Positions 6,450-12,336 of a DNA stretch of 12,429 nucleotides are shown here, in pieces. The stretch covers positions 1 to 12,429 of the forward strand of contig JAKARG010000041.1 of assembly GCA_021819345.1 (NCBI GenBank), in the 5' to 3' direction. The first letter of the stretch is position 1, and each line of letters starts with the position of its first letter. The position numbers were made by a program, and so were the translations under genes. The notes beneath the pieces are model-generated. The model was not told the DNA's origin, ran no database searches, and saw only the letters and a list, made by a program, of their open reading frames with translations. The stretch is from Actinomycetes bacterium (GTDB lineage: Bacteria; Actinomycetota; Acidimicrobiia; Acidimicrobiales; Palsa-688).

Positions 6450-6638
6450 TGCGATCGGTCTGGCCCGCAACGTCGCGCTCGAGGGCTCCTGACAACTAGG
6501 CGGTGTGACACGAGCAGCGCTCTCCTTGGTGGGGTCATCGTGCCCAGAGACGACTCTGTGCACTTCCTCGTAGGTCGTAGGTCGTTCCGACTCGCCTGGC
6601 GGGACTGCGCCGCCCGCTCGGCGAGGCAGGCTGCCGGT

Positions 6639-8039
6639 TCAGTCGAGGTCGGAGGGGGAGGCGAAGTGCCCCGCCACGGCGGTGGCGGCAGCCACGGCAG
6701 GCGACACCAGGTGCGTGCGCCCGCCGCGCCCCTGGCGGCCCTCGAAGTTGCGGTTGGAGGTCGAGGCCGAACGTTCCCCGGGCGCGAGCTTGTCGGGGTT
6801 CATGGCCAGGCACATCGAGCAACCGGGCTCTCGCCACTCGAAGCCGGCGGCGACGAGCACCCGGTCGAGACCCTCCTCCTCGGCCTGGCGCTTCACCCGG
6901 CCGCTACCGGGAACGGCGAGCGCCCTCACCGAGGGGGCGACCCGTCGGCCCCTTACCACCTCGGCCGCCGCCCGGAGGTCCTCGATGCGAGAGTTGGTGC
7001 AGGACCCGAGAAAGACGGTGTCCACCCTGATCTCGCGCAGCGGGGTCCCAGGGGTGAGGCCCATGTAGGCGAGCGCCCGCCGGGCCGAGCCGGCTTCTGC
7101 TGGGTCTTCCATGGAGTCGGGATCGGGGACGTTGTCGTCCAAGGTTGCGACCTGGCCCGGGTTCGTGCCCCAGGTGACGTGGGGTCGGAGGCGGCTTGCG
7201 TCGATCTCGAGGGTCCGGTCGAAGGTGGCGCCGTCGTCGGTCGGAAGGCTCCTCCAGTCGTCCAGTGCCCGTTCCCAGGCTGCTCCCGATGGTGCAAACG
7301 GACGGCCCTCCAGGTAGGAGAAGGTGGTGTCGTCGGGGGCGACCATTCCTGCGCGGGCTCCCGCCTCTATCGACATGTTGCAGATCGTCATCCGCCCCTC
7401 CATCGACAGGGCCGAGATCGTGCTGCCCCGGTACTCGATGAGCGTCCCGATCCCACCCCCGGTGCCGAGGTGGCCGATGACCGCGAGGATCACGTCCTTG
7501 GCCGTCACTCCCTCGGGGAGCTCCCCCTCGACGACCACGGCCATGGTCTCGGCCTGTTGCTGGGGCAGGGTCTGGGTGGCGAGCACGTGCTCGACTTCGC
7601 TCGTGCCGATGCCGAAGGCCAGTGCCCCGAAGGCGCCATGGGTGGAGGTGTGCGAGTCCCCGCAGACGATGGTCATGCCCGGCTGTGAGAGGCCGAGCTC
7701 GGGCCCGATCACGTGGACGATCCCCTGGTCCGGGTCGCCGCGAGGGAACAGCCGGATGCCGTGGCGCTCGCAGTTGCGGCCGAGCACCTCCAGTTGCTCT
7801 GCCGAGAGCGGATCCTCGACCGGACCCGGTGTGGTGGGGACGTTGTGGTCGGCGGTGGCAACGGTGAGGTCGGGCCGGCGCACCGGACGACCCGCCATCC
7901 TGAGCCCCTCGAAGGCTTGGGGTGAGGTCACCTCGTGCACCAAGTGAAGATCTATGTAGAGCAGGTCGGGCTCACCCGGCGCGCCGGCCACCACGTGGCG
8001 GTCCCAGAGCTTCTGGGCGAGGGTGCGCGACCGGGTCAT
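6639..8039 (-). CDS. leuC: 3-isopropylmalate dehydratase large subunit
   Basis: This 466-residue aconitase-family [4Fe-4S] subunit of isopropylmalate isomerase acts with LeuD in leucine biosynthesis. The N-terminus LAQKLWDRHVV and LLYIDLHLVHEVTSPQAF are typical. The substrate/cluster signatures are VCGDSHTSTHGAFGALAFGI (126-144 region), FLGSCTNSRIEDL (cluster Cys347) and PGCSMCLAMNPD (Cys407 and Cys410). The closing motif STSNRNFEGRQG is also intact. All three cluster cysteines are present. ATG 8039 is preceded by GGGAG at 6 nt and gives the family length; the frame extends further upstream only antisense to the regulator gene. It is divergent from the IclR-type regulator, with 36 bp between start codons. 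Confidence 0.96.
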   Translation of the reverse strand: MTRSRTLAQKLWDRHVVAGAPGEPDLLYIDLHLVHEVTSPQAFEGLRMAGRPVRRPDLTVATADHNVPTTPGPVEDPLSAEQLEVLGRNCERHGIRLFPRGDPDQGIVHVIGPELGLSQPGMTIVCGDSHTSTHGAFGALAFGIGTSEVEHVLATQTLPQQQAETMAVVVEGELPEGVTAKDVILAVIGHLGTGGGIGTLIEYRGSTISALSMEGRMTICNMSIEAGARAGMVAPDDTTFSYLEGRPFAPSGAAWERALDDWRSLPTDDGATFDRTLEIDASRLRPHVTWGTNPGQVATLDDNVPDPDSMEDPAEAGSARRALAYMGLTPGTPLREIRVDTVFLGSCTNSRIEDLRAAAEVVRGRRVAPSVRALAVPGSGRVKRQAEEEGLDRVLVAAGFEWREPGCSMCLAMNPDKLAPGERSASTSNRNFEGRQGRGGRTHLVSPAVAAATAVAGHFASPSDLD

Positions 8040-8045
8040 CCGAGG

Positions 8046-8050
8046 CTCCC
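8046..8050 (-). promoter_or_regulatory. Shine-Dalgarno of leuC
   Basis: GGGAG on the minus strand with a 6-nt spacer to ATG 8039. It shows that leuC needs a transcribed leader, so its promoter must lie at or inside the start of the divergent regulator gene. Confidence 0.6.
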
Positions 8051-8061
8051 ACCATGCGGGA

Positions 8062-8067
8062 TAGGAT
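8062..8067 (+). promoter_or_regulatory. -10 box (TAGGAT) of the IclR-type regulator, probably leaderless
   Basis: TAGGAT is followed by an 8-nt spacer (CTCGACTC) and the ATG at 8076. There is no Shine-Dalgarno. It lies only 22 bp from the leuC start on the other strand. Confidence 0.55.
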
Positions 8068-8075
8068 CTCGACTC

Positions 8076-8840
8076 ATGGGAGGCACTGTAGGTCCTGCCA
8101 GCCACCGCGGGGTGCGCAGTGGCGTCGGGGTCCTCGACAAGGCTGTGGCCATCCTCGACGTGCTCGGGGCGGGCCCCCGATCGCTGTCGGCTCTCGTGGA
8201 GGCCACCGGGATGCCGAGAGCGACCACCCACCGCTTGGCACTTGCCCTGGAGCGCCATGGGCTGGTCGATCGCGACCCTGCGGGACGCTTCGTCCTCGGT
8301 CCGAAGCTGGTGGCGCTCGGGCGGGACTCGAGCCGAGGCTCCCGTAGCTTGGCGGAGCTCGCTGGGCCGGCGCTGGCCGAGCTCAGGGACCGGACCGGCG
8401 AGAGCACCCAGCTATACGTGGCGGCGGGTGATCGACGCATTTGCGTTCTGTCCCTCGAGTCGCCTCACGGGCTGCGCACGATCGTCCCGGTCGGGGCATC
8501 TCTCCCGATGGACCGTGGGTCTGCCGGCAAGGTCCTCTCGGTCGGGGCCCGGCCGACCCGGCGTGGTTGGGTCGAGAGCGTCGAGGAGCGGGAGAGAGGT
8601 GTCGCCTCGGTGAGCGCCCCGGTGGTCGTGGACGGAACGGTGGTTGCAGCGATCTCTGTGTCGGGTCCGCTCGATCGGACCTCCCGACGTCCGGGCCAGC
8701 GCTACGGAACTGCGGTGGTGTCAGCGGCCCGGGAGCTCGAGCGCCGTCTCTCGGGCACCGACCGAGCTGGCACCGACCGAGCTGGCACCGACCGGGCCGG
8801 CACCGACCGGGCCGGCACCGACCGGGCCGGCACCCGGTGA
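8076..8840 (+). CDS. ndgR: IclR-family regulator, NdgR/LtbR-like (probable leuCD regulator)
   Basis: This is a 254-residue DNA-binding protein. The winged helix-turn-helix covers about residues 15-75 (GVGVLDKAVAILDVL, then EATGMPRATTHRLALALERH and GRFVLGPKLVALG). The effector domain follows, with TGESTQLYVAAGDRRICV, VPVGASLPMDRGSAGKVL, RRGW.ES..ERE.GVASVSAPV and AAISVSGP. These closely match what I remember of Streptomyces NdgR, which with Corynebacterium LtbR controls leuCD; the divergent leuC supports that role. By the same memory it lacks about 20 residues between GSAGKVL and RRGW. The C-terminus is a pure repeat (GTDRA five times, then GTR). It is leaderless by context. Its stop is 8 bp from the convergent hydrolase stop. 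Confidence 0.88.
   Translation: MGGTVGPASHRGVRSGVGVLDKAVAILDVLGAGPRSLSALVEATGMPRATTHRLALALERHGLVDRDPAGRFVLGPKLVALGRDSSRGSRSLAELAGPALAELRDRTGESTQLYVAAGDRRICVLSLESPHGLRTIVPVGASLPMDRGSAGKVLSVGARPTRRGWVESVEERERGVASVSAPVVVDGTVVAAISVSGPLDRTSRRPGQRYGTAVVSAARELERRLSGTDRAGTDRAGTDRAGTDRAGTDRAGTR
8085..8090 (-). promoter_or_regulatory. Candidate leuC -10 box (TACAGT) inside the regulator gene
   Basis: TACAGT on the minus strand fits TAnnnT. Initiation about 7 nt downstream, near 8078, would give leuC a leader of about 39 nt containing its GGGAG site. The box falls in codons 4-5 of the regulator. No good -35 is visible. Confidence 0.4.
8754..8828. repeat. Five tandem 15-bp units at the 3' end of the regulator gene
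   Basis: Units start at 8754, 8769, 8784, 8799 and 8814. The first two are GGCACCGACCGAGCT and the last three GGCACCGACCGGGCC, all encoding GTDRA. Synonymous changes separate two sub-blocks. A partial unit follows, then the stop. Confidence 0.95.
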
Positions 8841-8848
8841 CGTAGCGG

Positions 8849-9709
8849 TCAGGCCCGGGAGCGCACCCGTGCCACGGCATCGACCAGAGCGGGGACGAAG
8901 GTGGTTGCGGACTCCACGCAGGCCCGATGGTCGCCTTCGACCTCTGTCACCTCGGCAGTGGGGATCGCGGCAGCCATGGAGAGCTGGCGAGCCGGGCTCA
9001 CCATGCGGTCGGCCGCGGTCACGAGCACGGCCGTCGGGACGTCGATCTCGCCGATCCAGGGCGTGGCGTCGAAGGCCGCAACGGCGGCCCCGGCCTGCAC
9101 CAGGGCGACCGGGTCGCCCGAGCCCTGCTCGGCGGCGGCCCAGGGGGCCAGCCCGTCGGGACGGGAACCGATCCCGGCGGCCAACCGCCGGCGCCCTTCC
9201 TCTCGCACCGTGGGTGGAACCGCAGCGAAGACGAGGGAGAGGCCCACGCCGATCGCTTGGGCAGCCCTCGACGGCAGGGGCGTCTCGCCGAAGCGGGCGG
9301 CGGTGGCGCACAGCACGAGGCCGGCGACCAGCTCGGGATGGCGCCTCCAGAGGAGCTGGGCGATCGGGCCACCCATCGAGTAGCCCACCGCGATGGCCGC
9401 GCCGGTGCCCAGCACGCTCAGCAGAGCAGCCGCGTCGTCGGCACAGTCCTCCAGGGTGAAGGGACGTACGGACCTGATCCCCCGGCCGTGGCCTCGGTGG
9501 TCCGGTGCGACCACCCGATAGTGCCGCGAGAGCGGCTCGAAGCATCGACACCAGTTGAGGGCTGCTGTCGTGGTCCAGCCGTGGAGCAGCAGCACCGTCG
9601 GGGCGGACGGCTGGGCGGCGGGCGGTCCGCTGTCCCAGACCCAGGTCCGCCCCCGGCCGGGCAGGTCCAACCTGCGACCTCCCGACAGGGGCGGCGAGCA
9701 GTCGGGCAC
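8849..9709 (-). CDS. Alpha/beta-fold hydrolase
   Basis: This 286-residue cytoplasmic hydrolase has a complete catalytic triad. The nucleophile elbow is GYSMGG (Ser111), the acid is probably Asp234 in LVTAADRMVSP, and the base is His261 in EGDHRACVES. The oxyanion strand is LLLHGWTTT (41-48), and VVAPDHRGHGRG (66-77) is the usual segment before the cap domain. It resembles 3-oxoadipate enol-lactonase/esterase-like members, but the substrate cannot be inferred. The start is GTG 9709, six bases after TAGCTT, with no Shine-Dalgarno, so a leaderless mRNA is likely. It lies downstream of ubiA on the same strand, but a 213-bp gap holding tandem repeats and its own promoter suggests separate transcription. 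It converges with the regulator gene. Confidence 0.88.
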   Translation of the reverse strand: MPDCSPPLSGGRRLDLPGRGRTWVWDSGPPAAQPSAPTVLLLHGWTTTAALNWCRCFEPLSRHYRVVAPDHRGHGRGIRSVRPFTLEDCADDAAALLSVLGTGAAIAVGYSMGGPIAQLLWRRHPELVAGLVLCATAARFGETPLPSRAAQAIGVGLSLVFAAVPPTVREEGRRRLAAGIGSRPDGLAPWAAAEQGSGDPVALVQAGAAVAAFDATPWIGEIDVPTAVLVTAADRMVSPARQLSMAAAIPTAEVTEVEGDHRACVESATTFVPALVDAVARVRSRA

Positions 9710-9715
9710 AGCGGG

Positions 9716-9721
9716 AAGCTA
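9716..9721 (-). promoter_or_regulatory. -10 box (TAGCTT) for the alpha/beta hydrolase gene
   Basis: TAGCTT on the minus strand, a 6-nt spacer (CCCGCT), then the GTG start at 9709. There is no Shine-Dalgarno. Confidence 0.5.
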
Positions 9722-9820
9722 CCGGTCGCCACGGCCCTCGGTGCACAGCTCCGGCGACCCTGCCCGTTGTCGGCAGCACCCCCTCGGTCCTCCCGCGCGC
9801 TGATCCCCTTGCGCAGCCCC

Positions 9821-9939
9821 GGATCACAGGGCCCGCCCCGGATCACAGGGCCCGCCCCCGGATCACAGGGCCCGCCCCCGGATCACAGGGCCCGCCCCCG
9901 GATCACAGGGCCCGCCCCCGGATCACAGGGCCCGTCCAC
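9821..9939. repeat. Six tandem ~20-bp units beginning in the ubiA stop codon
   Basis: Units start at 9821 (19 bp), 9840, 9860, 9880, 9900 and 9920 (20 bp each). On the minus strand each ends in GGGCCCTGTGATCC. The 9920-9939 unit holds the last ubiA codons and its TGA; the other five lie downstream and each repeats the TGA. A partial copy (9940-9946) precedes them inside the gene. The four complete units at 9840-9919 are identical. Confidence 0.95.
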
Positions 9940-10774
9940 GGATCACGAGGAGAGCGACGTCGATCAGCGCCACCGCCAGAGCGGCTCGGAACAGCGCCGC
10001 CCTCCCGCCGATCCTGTCGATCACCGCCACCACCGTCAGAGCTGCGGCCGGCGCTGCCGCCACCAGCCACAGCGGTCCGCCTGACCCGGCGGCGACCACC
10101 ACCGAGGCGACCAGCAGCAGCGCTGTCCCGCCGACGACGCTCCGCTCTCGACCGAGCTTCTGGGGGAGGCCGGAGACCCCGGTGGCGGCGTCTGCCGCAA
10201 GGTCGGGGACGGCGTTGACCAGGTGGGCTCCGACTCCGAGCAGCGCGCCGGCGACCAGGGCCCACCACGCAGGCCAGCTCTTCGCCGGCCCCCCGAGGGT
10301 GACGAAGGCGACCAACAGCGAGAAGCTGGCGGCGTAGGGCACCCACGAGAGCCACGTGGACTTCAGCTTGGCGTTGTAGGCCCAGGCCAGGGCTACTGCC
10401 ACCAGGTGTGCCACCGCCGCTCTCCAGCCCGACAGCAGCGAGAGCGGGATGCAGGCGACCAGCGCCCCGAGCGCGGCAACCGCCACCAGACGACGCCGCT
10501 CTGCTGCGACGACAAGTGGCTTGTCCTCCCGGTTCGCCCGACGGTCCCGGTCGGCGTCCACCCAGTCGTTGTGCCACCCGACCGAGAGCTGGCCGGCGAG
10601 AACTGCCGCTCCGGCCGCCGCAACCCCTGTGAGGTCTCTTCCCGTGCCTGCAGCCAACGCTGTCGCCATCGCGGTCACCACGACGGTCGGCTCGGGATGG
10701 CAGGCCCGCGCCAGCGCGCCGAAGGTACCTCCGACGGCACCTCCGGCAGGACCCCCGGCCGACCCACCGTTCAT
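9923..10774 (-). CDS. UbiA-family prenyltransferase
   Basis: This 283-residue polytopic membrane protein has mostly hydrophobic segments and would transfer a prenyl chain to an aromatic or similar acceptor. The first Mg-diphosphate motif is NDWVDADRD (69-77), followed by NREDKPLV. The second Asp-rich motif is NAVPDLAADAATG (187-199), with D191 and D195. Both are complete. The start ATG 10774 lies 7 nt after TATGGT, arguing for a leaderless mRNA; an in-frame ATG at 10786 overlaps that box. It is divergent from a UbiG-like methyltransferase gene, suggesting joint synthesis of a prenylated methylated aromatic. It does not look like MenA. The acceptor is unknown. Its stop codon lies inside a tandem repeat. 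Confidence 0.87.
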   Translation of the reverse strand: MNGGSAGGPAGGAVGGTFGALARACHPEPTVVVTAMATALAAGTGRDLTGVAAAGAAVLAGQLSVGWHNDWVDADRDRRANREDKPLVVAAERRRLVAVAALGALVACIPLSLLSGWRAAVAHLVAVALAWAYNAKLKSTWLSWVPYAASFSLLVAFVTLGGPAKSWPAWWALVAGALLGVGAHLVNAVPDLAADAATGVSGLPQKLGRERSVVGGTALLLVASVVVAAGSGGPLWLVAAAPAAALTVVAVIDRIGGRAALFRAALAVALIDVALLVIRGRAL

Positions 10775-10781
10775 CCTCTCG

Positions 10782-10787
10782 ACCATA
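10782..10787 (-). promoter_or_regulatory. -10 box (TATGGT) for the ubiA-like gene
   Basis: TATGGT on the minus strand, a 7-nt spacer (CGAGAGG), then ATG 10774. GAGAGG touches the ATG and is too close to act as a Shine-Dalgarno. The box lies within 10 bp of the divergent methyltransferase ATG. Confidence 0.5.
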
Positions 10788-10790
10788 CCG

Positions 10791-11951
10791 ATGACGCTGG
10801 CAACGCTCGGCTCGGTGCCGGCACCCGCCTGTTCCCCGCGGGGCTCTTCCGCAGACCGTCCCGAGCGGGAAGCCCGCCGGCGGGTGTGGTTGGCTGCTTC
10901 GGTGCCCGGTCTCTCGCCTCGCCCGGCGGCTCGCTCTTCGCCTCGCCCGCCGGCTCGTCGCCGCAACGACCCCGGCCAGTACGACGACCTGGTCGGCGCC
11001 TGGTGGGACCCGAGGGGACCCCTCGCCATGCTGCACTGGCTCGCCTTGGCAAGAGCAGAGCTGGCAGGTCCGCCGAGCCGCCCGGGGGCACTGCTGGTCG
11101 ACCTCGGCTGCGGTGGCGGACTGCTCGCCCCGCACGCCGCCCGCCTCGGCTACCGCCACGTCGGGGTCGACCTCAACACCTCCGCGCTCGGGGTCGCCGC
11201 CGGAGAGGGGGCCCGAGTGGTGCGGGCCGACGTCGGCGCGGTCCCACTGGCGCGGGGTTGCGCCGAAGTGGTCTGCGCCGGGGAGATCCTCGAGCACGTC
11301 GAGGACCTGGAGCCGGTGGTGGCCGAGGCATGCCGCTTGCTCGAGCCCGGCGGGAGGCTCGTGGTGGACACGATCGCCGCCACCTCGCTCGCCCGGCTGG
11401 TGGCGGTCGACATCGGCGAGCGGGTGCCGGGAAGCGCACCGCCGGGGATCCACGACCCGGAGCTGTTCGTCGACCGGGCCAGGTTGCTGGCAGTGGCCTG
11501 GGAGCACGGGGTGGCGTTGCGGATGCGAGGCATCCGACCCTCCGCTCGGGACTGCGTGGCCTGGGCCCTCGGGCTCCGAACCGAGGTTCGGATGGTCCCC
11601 ACCTGGACCACGGCGGTCCTGTTCCAGGCATGGGGGACCAAGGAAACCCCCCCGGCCAGCGCTGGCACCGGCCAGCGCTGGCACCGGCCAGCGTCGGCAC
11701 CAGCCGGCACCGGCATATCGAAGGCCCGCCCACGGGGGATGGACGGGCCTTCGACCGGGGATAGCAGGGACGGGCTAACGGCTCAGGCAGCGCTCCCGGC
11801 CAGTTGGGTCGCTCCGGCCTCGCCGGCGGTCGAGGGCTCGGGGGTCTCGCTGGAGCCGGCAGTGCTGGAGCCTGCAGTGCTGGAGCCTGCGTCGACTGCT
11901 ACCGCAGAGCCGACGGAGATGGAGACCTTGTGCGGCGCCGGCGGCGCGTAG
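10791..11951 (+). CDS. UbiG-like SAM-dependent methyltransferase with suspicious C-terminal extension
   Basis: The conserved core spans about 10965-11640. It has WWDPRGPLAMLH (residues 71-82 from ATG 10791), the SAM motif VDLGCGGGLL (103-112), GVDLNTSALGVA, AGEILEHVEDLEPVV, LLEPGGRLVVDTI and GIHDPELFVDRARL. The WWD...G...LH opening and the 'xHDxxxF' segment are UbiG hallmarks (quinone O-methylation). The start is uncertain: ATG 10791 is the only in-frame ATG, but GTG 10884 or 10902 would give a more family-like N-terminus; an in-frame 24-bp repeat (10914-10957) supports coding by there. The frame runs past AWGTKETPP through a C7 run, 16-bp repeats and a terminator hairpin to TAG 11951, overlapping hsp20 antisense by 169 bp. 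The functional end is probably near 11650. Confidence 0.8.
   Translation: MTLATLGSVPAPACSPRGSSADRPEREARRRVWLAASVPGLSPRPAARSSPRPPARRRNDPGQYDDLVGAWWDPRGPLAMLHWLALARAELAGPPSRPGALLVDLGCGGGLLAPHAARLGYRHVGVDLNTSALGVAAGEGARVVRADVGAVPLARGCAEVVCAGEILEHVEDLEPVVAEACRLLEPGGRLVVDTIAATSLARLVAVDIGERVPGSAPPGIHDPELFVDRARLLAVAWEHGVALRMRGIRPSARDCVAWALGLRTEVRMVPTWTTAVLFQAWGTKETPPASAGTGQRWHRPASAPAGTGISKARPRGMDGPSTGDSRDGLTAQAALPASWVAPASPAVEGSGVSLEPAVLEPAVLEPASTATAEPTEMETLCGAGGA
10914..10957. repeat. 24-bp-period direct repeat at the methyltransferase N-terminus
   Basis: TCGCCTCGCCC-type 20-bp copies at 10914-10933 and 10938-10957 differ at one base. The period is 24 bp (8 codons), encoding SPRPAAR and SPRPPAR in the methyltransferase frame. 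Confidence 0.75.
11654..11701. repeat. Three tandem 16-bp units at the 3' end of the methyltransferase frame
   Basis: GGCCAGCGCTGGCACC at 11654-11669 and 11670-11685, then a variant at 11686-11701 and a partial copy to about 11711. A run of seven C (11647-11653) directly precedes them. The 16-bp period shifts the frame with each copy gained or lost. The unit holds the palindrome CCAGCGCTGG. Confidence 0.92.
11718..11754. terminator. Bidirectional terminator hairpin between methyltransferase and hsp20
   Basis: TCGAAGGCCCG (11718-11728) and CGGGCCTTCGA (11744-11754) form a perfect 11-bp stem with a 15-nt loop, between the convergent genes. The AAGGCCCG/CGGGCCTT form is common in actinobacterial terminators, which often lack a T-run, as here. 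Confidence 0.75.
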
Positions 11952-12331
11952 GCGTCCCGGACCCTGACGGTGAGGATGCCGGCGTCGTAGCTCGCGCTCA
12001 GGTGCTCGGGCCCCACGTGGTCGGGGAGCCGGAAGACCCGCCTGAAGCTCCCGTAGCGGCGCTCGCGGACGGTGGCTCGCTGGGTGGCGGAGTCACCCTG
12101 GGGGAGTCGCTCGCCGCGGACGATCAGGTGGCCACGCTCGATCTCGACGGTGACGTCCTTGTCGGCGTGGAGACCGGGTAGCTCGACTTGGACCAGCGCG
12201 TCGTCGCCGTCACGGAACACCTCCGAGGCCGGGGTCCAGCCCTGGGGGCGCTCCGGCTGGGCACCGAAGACCGTCCTCACCAGCTGCTCGACATCGGCGA
12301 ACGGGTCCTGCCAAAGGTTGAGGGTGCTCAT
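11783..12331 (-). CDS. Small heat-shock protein, Hsp20/alpha-crystallin family
   Basis: This 182-residue ATP-independent cytoplasmic holdase chaperone would bind unfolding proteins during stress. The N-terminal arm MSTLNLWQDPFADVEQLV is typical of actinobacterial Hsp20/Hsp18. The alpha-crystallin domain spans about residues 32-127, from TPASEVFRDGDDALVQVELP through ERRYGSFRRVFRLP to the conserved GILTVRVR (118-125). The tail beyond residue 145 is Ala/Ser/Thr/Gly-rich with an AGSST repeat, in place of the short I-x-I tail; KVSISV (135-140) may supply that contact. ATG 12331 has GAGGAGGAG 8 nt upstream; an ATG at 12391 would be longer but lies over the promoter region. The leader holds a 9-bp inverted repeat that could mask the ribosome-binding site. 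Confidence 0.93.
   Translation of the reverse strand: MSTLNLWQDPFADVEQLVRTVFGAQPERPQGWTPASEVFRDGDDALVQVELPGLHADKDVTVEIERGHLIVRGERLPQGDSATQRATVRERRYGSFRRVFRLPDHVGPEHLSASYDAGILTVRVRDAYAPPAPHKVSISVGSAVAVDAGSSTAGSSTAGSSETPEPSTAGEAGATQLAGSAA
11850..11894. repeat. Three tandem 15-bp units coding the Hsp20 tail
   Basis: Units at 11850-11864, 11865-11879 and 11880-11894, similar to CTGGAGCCTGCAGTG, encode the AGSST/AGSST/AGSS tail on the minus strand. The period keeps the frame. Confidence 0.85.
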
Positions 12332-12336
12332 CTCTG

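Larger units (their letters stand above)
6336..6638. other. 303-bp leuC-leuD gap with no convincing gene
   Basis: The gap is less GC-rich than the genes around it. It holds the leuD ribosome-binding site, an 8-bp hairpin (6429-6449), a 7-bp tandem repeat (GTAGGTC twice, near 6571-6584), and another imperfect inverted repeat just after the leuC stop (CTCGCC near 6591 with GGCGAG near 6620, plus inner GCGGG/CCCGC). A minus-strand open frame with a GTG at 6511, preceded by AAGGAG at 10 nt, ends at 6323, 13 nt inside leuD. Its composition is Arg/Ser-rich with poor third-position GC, so I do not call it as a gene. No clear promoter for leuD is visible. Confidence 0.6.

Noticed and set aside
6336..6638. 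tRNA or small RNA gene in the leuC-leuD gap
   Set aside because: A GGTTCGAGA stretch resembles a T-loop, but the flanking bases do not pair as a T-stem and no acceptor stem is found.
5616..7688. 690-codon plus-strand open frame across leuD and leuC
   Set aside because: It is the antisense of two clear enzymes with intact signatures and has no domain of its own.
9821..9939. CRISPR array
   Set aside because: The units are directly adjacent with no unique spacers, and no cas genes are nearby. It is a minisatellite.
9903..11684. 593-codon minus-strand frame over the methyltransferase and ubiA
   Set aside because: It overlaps both real genes in the wrong frame, and the repeats force low-complexity peptides.
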